Origin: Lumbricus rubellus
Taxonomy: Eukaryota > Annelida > Clitellata > Crassiclitellata > Lumbricidae
Reading direction: 5' to 3'
Length of the DNA: 64,000 nucleotides
Assembly: GCA_945859605.1 (NCBI GenBank)
Contig: OX243827.1
Location: forward strand, 3,603,345 to 3,667,344
Under the pieces are notes generated by a model. It searched no databases. It saw nothing but the letters and a program-made list of their open reading frames with translations, and was not told where the DNA came from. Below, one piece after another: positions 9,906 through 21,050 of this stretch. Position 1 is the first letter of the stretch, and each line of letters starts with the position of its first letter. A program made the position numbers and the translations under genes.

Positions 9906-10735
9906 TATAGCATTTTAAGCTGTCATCTTAACAAAATTACCCTATAATTTCAGTGTTGATAAATTCGTTTAAGATTTGTGTAGTGCACAGGGGCCCGGCT
10001 GTTGAGGAGCCCCCGGCGGTCAGAGTCAATTTTTTTTTATAATTCAGAATGTCTGAATGTGTCCGTATTGTTACATGACGGGGATACATTATAACGGAGT
10101 CATACGTAACGAACTTCCTAGTGTCATGCTTGACTGCATAGGCATAAGGGTGTGGTGCCAGACACTAGTTATATAGGCCTAAGCGTACATGCAGGATTTT
10201 ATTTCGGGGGTGTTTATTCGACCGTGAGAAAACTCACAAGCAACTGTGGCAAAAGTTTTATGCCGTGACCAGCAACTGAATCAACTGACAAAGGAGTTTG
10301 CAGAAGCGTCGTTAGCTATAGAGTGGTTCTGTCCGCCATGTTGGTTTCCGTGTAATGCCACATATGCTACCGTGGTTCCATTGCATTTCTTGACCCCGAA
10401 AATTTTGATTTAGACTCTGAATTCATGATTCCATTGCATGCATAACTTTACTTATAGCAATTTAAGATTCTGGACGCCATTTTGTCCGCCATTTTGATTT
10501 TCTTGCAGTGCCACATATGTATCTTTGGTTCCATTGTATTCCTTGCACCCTATAATCTTTATTTAGAGTCTAAAATCGTGTTCCTATCACATGCAATACT
10601 TTACTTATAGCCATTTGAAGCAACTGACCGCCATTTTGTCCGCCTTCTTGTTTTTCCATTGAACGGCCAAAATTCCAGCTTGCCAACCGCAATTTTCGTT
10701 TTCAGGAGGGTCAAATTAGTCTAGAACGATTCGGC
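9906..10735 (+). repeat. composite repeat, copy A, right part
   Basis: Continues copy A after the LTR insertion and matches 44640-45530. It contains tandem-like ~160 bp blocks with TTTTGTCCGCCATTTTG and TTCCATTG words, also found at 58390-58860 inside a hAT. TAGGCCTA at 10174-10181 replaces TA of copy B (44938-44939), with one further A. Confidence 0.75.
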
Positions 10736-10795
10736 AACTAAAGAGCCATCCGTTTACATGAATAATTATCAAACTTACCACATACCCATCCTATA

Positions 10796-12680
10796 ATGGG
10801 ACGAGGTCGTGGTGGTAATCGGAGTAGTCATCTCAAGGAACGTTGTGGCATCGCTTCGAATCTTCGGCCACTACGAAAAGAAACTGATATGCCTCTTTTA
10901 GCTTCTGCCAACCATACATATGCGACCGCTGCAAAGAATGGCGATCATCCCTCCGTACTATTATTAAATCCAACCAGCCTTGCTAAACCCCATGAATCTG
11001 ATCAGATGAGAGCCGATCTGATTTTCTTTTCTCCAGACGTCGCTATCATTATTGAAAGTTGTTTTAAACCGCATCACGATGACTCTCTGTTCAATATACC
11101 TGGTGATACTCTTTTTCGTAGAGATAGGCAAGTACGTCGAGGTGGTGGTGCAGCCATCTAGGCCTACTGCCGCTCTGAGCTCCAGGCCACCATATTTCCG
11201 TCGATCCCTCAGATATGGAATTATTATGGATACGAACTACACACAATAATCAACATTATCGCATCGGTGGTCTCTACCATCCACCAACACCTACGTATCA
11301 AACCGTCGACCTTCTGGCCTGTCTGGTTTCGACGTTTGATGATTTCTTCGCAGACCCATCAAACCCTCATATAATTTTAGCTGGTGACTTTAACCAACTT
11401 CCTTCTAGGCCTACTGATATCCTTCGTCTAGGTCTCCATGTGTTCGTTGGTTCGCTGGTCCTACACATCGTGGGCATCCGTTGGACCGTATCTATGCGTC
11501 GGGACCTTTGTACGATAGATGCTACACAATCAAATCGTCGATCAAGACAAAACATTCTGCAGTTCTTGCTAACTCTGATCCCAGAGCGCAAGCGCCGTTG
11601 ACGGTTGACCGTGAAGTGCGTAGTTTCCGGTTGCGGACACCCGCAAATGTTGCTTCACTTCACGAATTCATTACGAATCATACATGGAAATTTATCACCG
11701 AAGACACCTCTATCGAACAAGCCTTTGACGACTTCTACACTTTCATTGACGACGCATTAAACCGCTTCGTCCCCCTTACAAAGGTGTCGATCAGGAAGAA
11801 GGATCCGCCTTACATGTCTCCATACTTGAAGTTCCTTAATTCTGCGTCGAAGAAATACGCTTCTGCGCCGTGGTAAAGTTGAAGCTGCTGATGCCTTAGC
11901 CGCTAGGATTAATGATTGCATTGTCAAAACCAATGCTGCCTCCTTTCGGGGTCTTGAACGTGGCTCTCGGCAGCTCTGGGCTGAGGTGAGACGGGTTCGA
12001 GGTGATGACGCTGTTAGTCCTGCGGTTTTAGGTGGTGTTACGTGCGAGTCGCTAAACCGACATTATCAGGCTGCTTCAACTGATCTAGCTTATGTTGAGC
12101 CATTGCTTAAGCTCACTGTTAACATTGAACACCTTGTTAATATTGATGAATATTCTGTGTTTAGGGGGTTGGAATCAGTCCGTGGATCTTCAGTTGGCCC
12201 TGATGGCATCCCTTCTTGGTTTTTATCCTCCATGGCTCATCTTCTCTCTGCCCCGGCTATGTATCTTTTCAACTGCTCTCTTGCTTCCTCTTACACGCCA
12301 CCACAGTGGTGCTCTAGTTGTATCATACCAGTCCCTAAAATCCTGCGTCCTCAACATGAGGCTGATTTTAGACCCATATCTATTACCCCAGTATTGTGTC
12401 GAATGCTGGAAAAGATAGTTGTGAGAACTTACTTCTACCCAATTTTCACCGATCCCGAGGTAAATTCTCCTCTTAGTGACCAGTATGCTTTTCGACCATC
12501 TGGTTCCACCACTTCAGCCCTCGTTGCCCTCACTCATGAAATTCTAGATATGTTGCATGATGAACCCTATGTACGTCTTATCCCGTTAGATTTCTCTCGT
12601 GCCTTTGACAAGGTAAGGCACTCTTACCTATCTGAGCAACTTAATTGCTATGCTGCAATTACCTGACTTTCTGTACAATC
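10796..12680 (+). pseudogene. CR1-superfamily LINE, EN-RT, truncated and frameshifted
   Basis: An APE-type endonuclease region spans about 10960-11570 in three frames (SVLLLNPTSLAKPHES, RRGGGAAI, ILAGDFNQLPS, MDRIYASGPLYDR). The RT half follows at 11986-12666 with GPDGIPSWF, FRPISITPV, FRPSGSTTSALV and motif A LDFSRAFDKVRH. The sequence stops before the YxDD motif, where the repeat at 12690 begins. At least three frameshifts (near 11215, 11480, 11880) and a TAG at 11159-11161 inactivate it. The TAG and a second six-base insertion at 11408 are TAGGCCTA events; without them the endonuclease frame reads through. Such proteins nick target DNA and prime reverse transcription on it. Confidence 0.85.
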
Positions 12681-12696
12681 GGATCCTACGTCTTCT

Positions 12697-13197
12697 AATG
12701 TAATGTAAATCTTCGAGAATTTCTCAGCGCCCACAAAAGCCACGTCAGGGAGACCAGCTTGTTCACCGGCGCTAAGAAGACCTCTGAAATAGTAATAGGC
12801 CTACCGATTAAATTTCCGCTGGCTCCTACACAAGAACCGGGCCTAACGAGTGTTTACATGTATGTGGCCAATCTAACACAGCCAGCAGAGGTTTCGATAT
12901 AAATACAATCTCGGTTATTATAGGTCGGTTATAGTCCGATTTCCAACAACGTAAACGCCAAATTTATTCACATCGAAATCGATTCAAGTGCTTGTCATTC
13001 TTCGCTCGTTAAGCTTGCTTATTCAACCGCGAGTCTGGAACTCGGGTTTCTTTCAAAGACCAAAGACGATGAGCTCATTCTAGAGAATCTAGAGCAACGC
13101 ATCGTCGCTCTTTCTCGTATCTGCTGTTACCAGCTGCAAAAGGCCAGAAGCTATGGGTGGGCTACCGCTTTTGCTTCACCCGTCGACTAGGCCCTAC
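12697..13197 (+). repeat. dispersed repeat D, copy 1 (empty for CCGG insertion)
   Basis: Matches 49214-50187 except for a 451 bp insertion there and a six-base AGGCCT difference. Contains AATCTTCGAGAATTTCTCAG near the start and ATCGTCGCTCTTTCTCGTAT near the end. This copy has a single CCGG (12838-12841) where the other has the Ginger-like element. No coding potential seen. Confidence 0.85.
12796..12803. other. TAGGCCTA micro-insertion, paralogue empty
   Basis: AGTAA-TAGGCCTA-CCGATT here; AGTAA-TA-CCGATT in the paralogous repeat at 49334-49345. Exactly six bases differ at this point. Confidence 0.9.
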
Positions 13198-13202
13198 TCT
13201 CA

Positions 13203-13290
13203 GGGGCGGATCCAGAGGGGCCAATCCGGCCATGGCCCTCCCATTTCAAACTGCCATGAGACGAGGCCCCCGCCATTCGGTTTGCAAATG
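13203..13290 (+). repeat. truncated hAT-like terminus
   Basis: Begins CAGGGGCGGATCCAGAGG, a typical hAT end, followed by GGCCATGGCC and GGCCCCCGCC words. No partner terminus found; it abuts the 3' part of the minus-strand LINE. Confidence 0.45.
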
Positions 13291-14289
13291 AGTTTGGTTT
13301 TAGCAGGGTTTAATCTAAGATGACATCCATGCTCTCAGGGCAACCAGTACCTAACCCATTATCCATAGCCTTAACTGTGGAGGTAGCATTAGGTGATAGG
13401 CAATGTATGTACGCCTGTGTGTCATCAGCGTAGAGTTGGATATAAAGGCACCATATTCCGCCAGGAGAAAGTCAAGACCAGTTCATGGTATACCGGTAAA
13501 TAATATACAGGAGAGGACCTAGAACTTAGCCCTGAGGCAAACCATATGGGGCAGGGACCTGGGACCCACCGAGACCTGGTCGAGCCATGGACCACGCTTA
13601 TACTACGCCCATGCAGGAAAGAGCCGATCCACTCCAGAAAATTACCAGACAACCCAAACGAAACATTCAACCGCTTAAGTAGGATGTTATGATCTACAGT
13701 ATCAAAAGCTGCGCTGACGTCGAAAATGGCAAGCAAGGTAAGTTCCGATCTGTCACTGGCTCCATAGATGTCGGATAGAAATCGGAGCAGCAGAGTTTCC
13801 GTTGAATGATATCTTCTGAAGCCGGATTGGAAAGGTGAAAGTAACTTGTTCTTCTCTAGGTACGCAATGAGCTGACTAGCCACCACCTTCTCAATGATCT
13901 CGGATAGGAATGAGACGTTGGTAATCGGTCTGTAGTTCACCGGTTTGGCCGGGTCCAAGTCGTCGCCTTTAAATACTGGGATCAAGATAGATCGCTTCTG
14001 TGATGATGGTAGGATACCTGCCCGAATTGAACGGTTGCATAGGACCGTAAGGAGTGGAAGCAGGACGTCCACAAGATCCTGGAGCAGAAAGGTTGGTAGA
14101 GGGTCCAGTTCACATGACTTGGGTGGAGAAGCAAGAATGAGACGACCCACTTCCTCACTGGTGACTTCGTCCAGATCTGGCAGGCAACTGTTACAGTCGG
14201 TGGGAGGATGGTAAGGAGGAGCAGCATTATCCGTAGATTGTCGAACGTCGAGGATTTTGGAGGTGTATGCCGCCAGAAAATCGTCAGCA
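13291..14289 (-). pseudogene. CR1/L2-like LINE reverse transcriptase
   Basis: RT motifs in order: CELDPLPTFLL, KRSILIPVFKG, NYRPITNVSFLSEIIEKV, FQSGFRRYHSTET, motif A FDVSAAFDTVDHN, and in a second frame near 13430 the catalytic LYADDTQAYI. It ends with NPAKTKLIC near 13310 in yet another frame. Frameshifts near 13440 and 13325 make it inactive. Its upstream part continues at 19397 beyond the LTR element: GTAGC is duplicated on both sides of that insertion. Confidence 0.88.
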
Positions 14290-14294
14290 GTAGC

Positions 14295-14801
14295 TGTCAA
14301 CTACTCCTTTTACTAAGTGTTGACCTCCCAGTCTCTTCGGTAGCTTTTATATCGTTCTTCAGTGGCCTAAACTTACTCCTTCAATTAAACTGATTTGAAT
14401 CTACTGTCTAGGTAAAGTTCTACAGTAATTCCTTATTCCACTTCAACGACAACGACGGTAGGTTTTCCAAAGTATATTATAATCAAATCCAACGTAAAGA
14501 TGAAACAGCAGCAACAACACGATAATGTCTATCTTTGCATTATCATAGCAACAACGACTCTTCTCTACTACAACTAAACAGCAACTACTATATTCATCAC
14601 AGCCTATCTCTTCACTCTTCCTTTAAGCACTCCCTCCTTCTCTCTCAATCCGCCGTCTTCCAGACAGTCGTCCAGACAGTCGTCCAGACAATCGTCTCAA
14701 ATCGCGCGCCTAAACACAGCTGTGCACTCTGGCCCGTTTCGTCGCTGGCGGACACACAATCGACTGGCCGCTGTACTAGGCCTACATTAAATACGCTTAC
14801 A
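14295..14801 (-). repeat. 3' LTR of element at 14295-19391
   Basis: 507 bp, identical by eye to the 5' LTR. A TAGGCCTA palindrome is present in both LTRs (14777-14784 and 19367-19374), so it predates the insertion. Confidence 0.93.
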
Positions 14802-14832
14802 TTACCTCTTTCCTTTCTTTTAAAGAGAGCTA
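14802..14832 (-). promoter_or_regulatory. polypurine tract
   Basis: On the minus strand AAAAGAAAGGAAAGAGG lies just before the 3' LTR, as expected for the plus-strand primer. Confidence 0.75.
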
Positions 14833-14914
14833 ATTATCTTTAAAAATTAGCGAACGTCCATTAATTACACAATACTAACAATTCTTACACTAATGCATCA
14901 TAAAATATCTTACA

Positions 14915-15265
14915 CTACAATCTAGATAAACAGTCAGCCACTACATTCAACTTTCCTTTCTTATAGTTCAACAGAATGTCAAAATTTTGTAATGATAAAG
15001 ACCATCTGACTAACTTAGCAGATTTCGGCATTGATTCAGTCAAATAAACTAAAGGATTGTGATCTGTAAACACATTAATCTTAGATATTATTATTGGATC
15101 TTTCAATTTGTTTAAAGCCCATATGATTGCATAGGCTTCCTTCTCAATCGTCGCCCATCTCCTCTGTGTATCTGTCAGTTTCTGACTGATAAATAAAACG
15201 GGACGTTCTATCCCTTCACTGCAGTCCACCTGTGACAAAACAGCTCCTACAGCAAAATCTCTGTT
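14915..15265 (-). pseudogene. RNase H fragment in ectopic position
   Basis: A Ty3-type RNase H with QVDCSEGIERPVLFIS, TIEKEAYAI, VFTDHNPLVYL and VVADCLSRL. The first catalytic aspartate of the TDAS motif is replaced by an unrelated join at about 15265 (NRDFAVGAV follows). It lies downstream of the integrase C-terminus, whereas in Ty3 elements RNase H precedes integrase. It therefore arose by rearrangement and has no visible start codon linked to the main frame. Confidence 0.85.
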
Positions 15266-15403
15266 AACACAGTATAAATCAAATGGTTAACCAACCTCAA
15301 ACATATAAAATCACATTATGCAATCAGATCTGTTTCAGAAACAATTCTAAATGTCTTAAAAGAATGTCCATTCAAATGATTGCGACCATTATCAAAATGT
15401 ACT

Positions 15404-18400
15404 TCAATATCCTTTCATACGGTTAATTGCATACAGTATTTGATTAGACATTTTGATCGCTAAAGCGCTCATTGGTTTATCATCCACTTGAAGTGATTTC
15501 TGTTTTGTCTCTGAATAATCGTCTTTCAGCGATATTTCTACCACTGAGCCGGATTCGTCGTCCTCTTCCTCGATAAGACCACACGATAATGCTCTTGTGA
15601 TGAACTTTCTCATCTTGCTGGCATGCACCATTCGTCGACCATGTTCCTTCATGTCCACGAGATATGAATATTTGGATCTTCTTTGTAGGACAGTATATGG
15701 ACCATGCCATCGTGAGATCAATTTGTTGGTTAACGTTGGATGTAGTACGTCAACGCTTTCTCCGAGTACGAATTCTTTATATTTCGCTTTCTTGTTATAT
15801 TGGCTTGCACATTGTTTTTGCTTCTCCAATTGTCTTTCATCATTTGTATCCTCCATAAACATTTCTCTCATGCTCGCACCAATTTCCATATCGCTCTCCG
15901 AATCTTCACTATCATTTCGTTCACATGCAGCCATCTCTTCTTCATTTTTATTGTTCTCGGGTGTTATTCCTTCTTCTTCTTGAATTTTGTGTTCATCTTC
16001 GCTTTCAGTGTCATCGTCTAGCAAACTTTCATTTAGCTGTTCCTCTTCTTCGTCTTCGACTTCTGTTCTCCGACTCTGTGCTCTTGTAGTCACGTTTGCT
16101 TGTAGCTCTCCTTGCAATACACTGACTGGTGGAATCTCTTTCAGTTCTGCAATTATCTCTGGATGTAGCAAGAACTTTTCCTTGTTTTCTTTGCACAGAT
16201 CCGCTGGCATGCTGGCACACACCAAAGTTAAATATGGCGCGATATTTATTGTCCTGTCCTCTGTAGCTGTTCCTTCGTTACGACCGCTCATCCGCACTTC
16301 GATTTTCACCAACTTAGCTGGAATCGGCTCTCCAGCTACACATTGCAAATGAACTCTGCCGATTTCTTCTACTGTCGTTCCTTTCAGTAATTCCTCGTTG
16401 ATCACTGGTATCTCTGTTCCAGAGTCACTCAATGCTTTGACTTGCATAGGCTGACCATCATTTCCACGTATCTCTACCGTCACATGCTGCAATGCAATCT
16501 TCTTTATAAGTGAAAAATCATCTTTACTTTGTATTATAAACCGTGGTGTACATTTCATCACCGACTTCACTTCTGTTTCTCGGTTGTATTCTTCTTCCCA
16601 ACCAGGAGGTGCATTTATAACTTGGATCTGGTTTACTCTCAAATTTTCTGCACTCCTACTAAAGCTCTTTCTCAGATTTGCCGCTCCTGGTGCTTTGCAA
16701 TGTTTTATTAGGTGTTTATCAGAATTGCAATTGTGGCAACGCTTCTTGATAAAACTTCTTTGCTCCTTGTTCTCCCACTTGTTGTACGGCGTGTATGATG
16801 CATTACTTTCTGTTGGGCGTCCCAGCGGCGGAGTTCGATTGTAGGCTTGTCTGTCCCACGTTGACTCTTTCTTATCTTGCCAATACTGCTTTCCAGAATA
16901 ATTATCTTTCTTTGCATCATTACTCTTGGCTTGGCTTCTGGTGTCTTTGCTATTGCTGTCCCACTTGGTTTGCTTTGGACTATTGTCCCATGACTCATAT
17001 TTCGGTTTGTCTTGGAACATCACACCAATCCGATTGTTTACATGTATATCTGCGAGGTCTGCAACATTACTAGCTTCCAAGCATTCTGTGCCCTCTTTTG
17101 CTAAGACAAACTGCAGTGGACCTGGTGGTAAACATTCTTTCAGCTTATCCGCCACTAACAAATCAAACAGCTTCTCGTAGTCTTTGTCCACTCGTCTACT
17201 TCGGACATAATAATTCAACAGGTTCTTCAGCCTAGCCGTGAACATCGTATACGTTTCTTCGGCTGTCTTCTTGGCATCTGCAAACCTTGACCTGTACTCA
17301 CGAGCTGTTAACTTGAATTCCTTCAACAAGTGCTCTTTCACTGCATCATATTTATCTAAATTCTCAAATGACAATCGATTCAATACCGTTCGCGCTCTCG
17401 GGGTCATCAATGGCAACAACAATTTCACCCAGTACTGCTTTTCCACAGCAAAACTATTGAATGCATTTTCCACTGTCTCAAAATATAATGGCACTTCCAT
17501 CATATCATATGGCATCGTAGGTAGCACATGCTTCATTGCATCACCTATCTTCTTAATCTTGGACACCATTGTCTCACTTTCTCTGAGCCTAATCTGTTCT
17601 GACACTTCTCGGCTCTTACGATCCTCTTCGTCTCTCTTCTTCAGTCGATCTTGATCTTCGATTCTCCGCAGTTCTTCCTGTTCTATCTTCTGTTGTAATA
17701 GTTCTAACTGCTTTCTGCGTTCTTCTTTTTCAATGGCCATTTCTTTAAGTTGAGCCTCCTTGATAGCAAGTTTCTTTTGTTCTAACTGCATCTGCTCTTC
17801 TCTTTCTCTTTCTGCTTTTTCCAAACTGTCTTTTCCGGCTTGGAATTCTTCCTGACGAATTTCTTCTGCTCTCTCCAGTTCTTGTAAACGCATCTTTTCT
17901 TTTTCTTCCTCGCGAGCCTTTTTGTCTTCGATCTGCTGTTTTCGTATTTCTTCATCGCTTTTTCTTGCTTTTTCGTATTCTATCATCAACTCCATCCTTC
18001 TTCGTTCTGATTCGTCACGATCTATTTTCATTTGTTCTAACTGGAGCTGAAATTGTTGCCTCTGCATGTCTATCTCTTGTTGTTTACGTTCTTTCTTCTC
18101 TTGTTTGCGTTCGTTCTCCTCTTGTTTACGCTGCTCCTCTTTTTCTAGTCTAATCTTCTCTGCTTTTTCTGCTCGTTCTGCTCGTTGCTCCTCTTTCATC
18201 ATCATGAATTGCAGCAACGCCTCCATAGACATCGGTGCCTCAGGCTTCTCCACTGGCTTCTCTGCAGCGCCTCCGACAGCACCTTCTTCTTCTTCTTCTT
18301 TCTTAGCCCAAACCTCGGCTAAATTTCTCATCAATTCCTCCCTCGACATCTGTTCGACTTCTTCTGCGTCTAGATCTGCTTCAATTAGCAGTTTTATCAG

Positions 18401-18457
18401 TCTATCAGTAGACATCTTCTTAATATTTGCTTGCTTTTTCTCCGTAAGTTTCTCCAT
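15404..18457 (-). CDS. Gag-protease-integrase C-terminus fusion protein
   Basis: 1017 residues in one uninterrupted frame. Residues 85-300 are a long Glu/Lys/Arg/Gln coiled coil. Residues 305-480 look like a Ty3 gag core (YFETVENAF, YDAVKEHLLKEFKLT). A CCHC knuckle is at 574-587 (CHNCNSDKHLIKHC). The retropepsin motif is ALSDSG at 675-680, with DSG instead of DTG. An acidic linker runs 800-870, and residues 875-955 match an integrase C-terminal domain (KYKEFVLGESVDVL, WHGPYTVLQRRSKYSY). RT, RNase H and integrase core are absent between protease and integrase tail. The frame starts at the first ATG after the leader. It probably forms particles and packages RNA. Confidence 0.88.
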   Translation of the reverse strand: MEKLTEKKQANIKKMSTDRLIKLLIEADLDAEEVEQMSREELMRNLAEVWAKKEEEEEGAVGGAAEKPVEKPEAPMSMEALLQFMMMKEEQRAERAEKAEKIRLEKEEQRKQEENERKQEKKERKQQEIDMQRQQFQLQLEQMKIDRDESERRRMELMIEYEKARKSDEEIRKQQIEDKKAREEEKEKMRLQELERAEEIRQEEFQAGKDSLEKAEREREEQMQLEQKKLAIKEAQLKEMAIEKEERRKQLELLQQKIEQEELRRIEDQDRLKKRDEEDRKSREVSEQIRLRESETMVSKIKKIGDAMKHVLPTMPYDMMEVPLYFETVENAFNSFAVEKQYWVKLLLPLMTPRARTVLNRLSFENLDKYDAVKEHLLKEFKLTAREYRSRFADAKKTAEETYTMFTARLKNLLNYYVRSRRVDKDYEKLFDLLVADKLKECLPPGPLQFVLAKEGTECLEASNVADLADIHVNNRIGVMFQDKPKYESWDNSPKQTKWDSNSKDTRSQAKSNDAKKDNYSGKQYWQDKKESTWDRQAYNRTPPLGRPTESNASYTPYNKWENKEQRSFIKKRCHNCNSDKHLIKHCKAPGAANLRKSFSRSAENLRVNQIQVINAPPGWEEEYNRETEVKSVMKCTPRFIIQSKDDFSLIKKIALQHVTVEIRGNDGQPMQVKALSDSGTEIPVINEELLKGTTVEEIGRVHLQCVAGEPIPAKLVKIEVRMSGRNEGTATEDRTINIAPYLTLVCASMPADLCKENKEKFLLHPEIIAELKEIPPVSVLQGELQANVTTRAQSRRTEVEDEEEEQLNESLLDDDTESEDEHKIQEEEGITPENNKNEEEMAACERNDSEDSESDMEIGASMREMFMEDTNDERQLEKQKQCASQYNKKAKYKEFVLGESVDVLHPTLTNKLISRWHGPYTVLQRRSKYSYLVDMKEHGRRMVHASKMRKFITRALSCGLIEEEDDESGSVVEISLKDDYSETKQKSLQVDDKPMSALAIKMSNQILYAINRMKGY

Positions 18458-18859
18458 CTTACTTCTTTACTTCACTGTTGCTATTGCTTCTTTTATAGAC
18501 AAGCAAGTTTTTCCTACCTTTCAGTCGTTGAGTTGTCGTTTCTCACTGTCGTATATATGCACAAGTTGCTTCGCACGGTAAAAGTTCGTCGAATAATTAT
18601 CACAGCGATCGTTCCTTCGATGAGATCCCAGATATCGTTCCTTGGAGATATATATCAGCATCCGTAGCATCGATAAAAACCCAGATATCGTTCCTTCCGT
18701 ATCTCAGCTGAGAATACCAGCGTGTGTAGATAAGATAATCACAGCGTCAGTAGAGATCAGAATATCAGTATTCCGAATCAACGTGTAAATGTAGATCGTC
18801 CAACAACGTTTGTAAATTCGTGTCCAAACTTTCGCAAATTCGTATAAATCAGTATGGAT

Positions 18860-18884
18860 CAGTATCCCACCGTGCTGCACCAAA
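18860..18884 (-). promoter_or_regulatory. primer-binding site
   Basis: Directly after the 5' LTR on the minus strand: TTTGGTGCAGCACGGTGGG, with TGG two bases from the LTR. The tRNA was not identified. Confidence 0.7.
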
Positions 18885-19391
18885 TGTCAACTACTCCTTT
18901 TACTAAGTGTTGACCTCCCAGTCTCTTCGGTAGCTTTTATATCGTTCTTCAGTGGCCTAAACTTACTCCTTCAATTAAACTGATTTGAATCTACTGTCTA
19001 GGTAAAGTTCTACAGTAATTCCTTATTCCACTTCAACGACAACGACGGTAGGTTTTCCAAAGTATATTATAATCAAATCCAACGTAAAGATGAAACAGCA
19101 GCAACAACACGATAATGTCTATCTTTGCATTATCATAGCAACAACGACTCTTCTCTACTACAACTAAACAGCAACTACTATATTCATCACAGCCTATCTC
19201 TTCACTCTTCCTTTAAGCACTCCCTCCTTCTCTCTCAATCCGCCGTCTTCCAGACAGTCGTCCAGACAGTCGTCCAGACAATCGTCTCAAATCGCGCGCC
19301 TAAACACAGCTGTGCACTCTGGCCCGTTTCGTCGCTGGCGGACACACAATCGACTGGCCGCTGTACTAGGCCTACATTAAATACGCTTACA
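18885..19391 (-). repeat. 5' LTR of element at 14295-19391
   Basis: 507 bp, identical by eye to 14295-14801; flanked by GTAGC. Confidence 0.93.
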
Positions 19392-19396
19392 GTAGC

Positions 19397-19780
19397 CTAA
19401 ACACCGTTGAAGAGTGACCAGCACGGTCACGGCGACCACCCAGAAGATCGTTGAGCGTTGCCCACAAACGCTTAGGTTCCCCGACGTGAGACGAAATTCT
19501 GCCTCCCAGTATGCTCCTTCCTTTTCACGATATTTGCAGTGCATGTCACGCACAAAATGCACCCAGGTCGAGCAGTCGTATGGAAGTCCAGTACGTCTGG
19601 ACTTCCATTCAAGGCATGAATCGGCATTCTCCGTCAAACCATGGTGATAGCGGGCTTCGACGAATGGTTATCGACTTATCGTACGCAATGGTAGAAACCT
19701 GTCAACTAGATCCGACATGCTCGTCTCGTAGGCTCGTAGCGTGAAAGGTTTCCTCCACCGGGAGTCCGGGAGGTCAGCGA
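19397..19780 (-). pseudogene. CR1/L2-like LINE, middle piece
   Basis: Continues the LINE whose RT is at 13291-14289. Visible: ETSMSDLVDRFLPL and SRRTGLPYDCSTWVHFVRDM, equivalent to the linker at 7788-8240. Frameshifted. It is bounded on the right by the satellite-bearing transposon; the duplicated target GTGTAGTTG is LINE sequence. Confidence 0.8.
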
Positions 19781-19934
19781 GTGTAGTTGCAGTGTTTAAT
19801 TTAGTCCCCACCCGCTGGGGGGGGGGAATTCGGGTTTCTGGGGGGGGGAGACAATCGAACGTCCTTCGGACGCTCGTGAGGCGCGTAGCGCCGAGACCCG
19901 CAGGGGGAGGGGCATGGGGAGGGGGTGGGCCCCT

Positions 19935-21050
19935 CCCCATCAGACACTTTTTGAATTTCCACATTGCAATGGTAGCATTTTAAGGTATCATCTTAACAAA
20001 ATACCTGTACTTTTTCAGAGCCCCATCAGAAACATTTTGAATTTCCACATTGCAATGGTAGCATTTTAAGGTACCATCTTAACAAAATACCTGTACTTTT
20101 TCAGAGCCCCATCAGAAACTTTTTGAATTTCCACATTGCAATGGTAGCGTGTTAAGGTACCATCTTAACAAAAAAACCTGTACTTTTTCAGAGCCCTATC
20201 AGAAACGTTTTGAATTTCCACATTGCAATGGTAGCATTTTAAGGTACCATCTTAACAAAATACCTGTACTTTTTCAGAGCCCCATCAAAAACTTTTTGAA
20301 TTTCCACATTGCAATGGTAGCATTTTAAGGTACCATCTTAACAAAATACCTGTACTTTTTCAGAGCCCCATCAGAAACTTTTTGAATTTCCACATTGCTA
20401 TGGTAGCATTTTAAGGTACCATCTTAACAAAATACCTGTACTTTTTCAGAGCCCTATCAGAAACTTTTTGAATTTCCACATTGCAATGGTAGCATTTTAA
20501 GGTACCATCTTAACAAAATACCTGTACTTTTTCAGAGCCCTATCAGAAACTTTTTGAATTTCCACATTGCAATGGTAGCATTTTAAGGTACCATCTTAAC
20601 AAAATACCTGTACTTTTTCAGAGCCCCATCAGATACTTTTTGAATTTCCACATTGCAATGGTAGCATTTTAAGGTACCATCTTAACAAAATACCTGTACT
20701 TTTTCAGAGCCCCATCAGAAACTTTTTGAATTTCCACATTGCAATGGTAGCATTTTAAGGTACCATCTTAACAAAATACCTGTACTTTTTCAGAGCCCCA
20801 TCAGAAACTTTTTGAATTTCCACATTGCAATGGTAGCATTTTAAGGTACCATCTTAACAAAATACCTGTACTTTTTCAGAGCCCCATCAGAAACTTTTTG
20901 AATTTCCACATTGCAATGGTAGCATGTTAAGGTACCATCTTAACAAAAAACCTGTACTTTTACAGAGCCCCATCAGAAACTTTTTGAATCTTCACATTGC
21001 AATGGCAGCATTTAATGGTGTCATCTTAACAAACTGCCTGTACACTTTTC
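19935..21050. repeat. 86 bp tandem array (about 12 units)
   Basis: Unit contains TTGAATTTCCACATTGCAAT, GGTAGCATTTTAAGGTACC and CATCTTAACAAAATACCTGT. Units are nearly identical in the middle and diverge toward the right end. Copy B has only about 6 units, so the array has expanded or contracted since the two copies separated. Confidence 0.9.

Larger units (their letters stand above)
14295..19391 (-). mobile_element. Ty3-like LTR retroelement, non-autonomous and rearranged
   Basis: Two LTRs of 507 bp (14295-14801, 18885-19391), identical by eye, start TGTAAGCG and end GTTGACA on the coding strand. A perfect 5 bp duplication GTAGC lies at 14290-14294 and 19392-19396. It is inserted in the minus-strand LINE. 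The interior (about 4.1 kb) holds one 1017-codon frame combining gag, protease and integrase C-terminus, then an RNase H fragment placed 3' of the integrase piece. No RT palm and no integrase core. Identical LTRs imply a very recent insertion that used proteins in trans. Confidence 0.93.
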
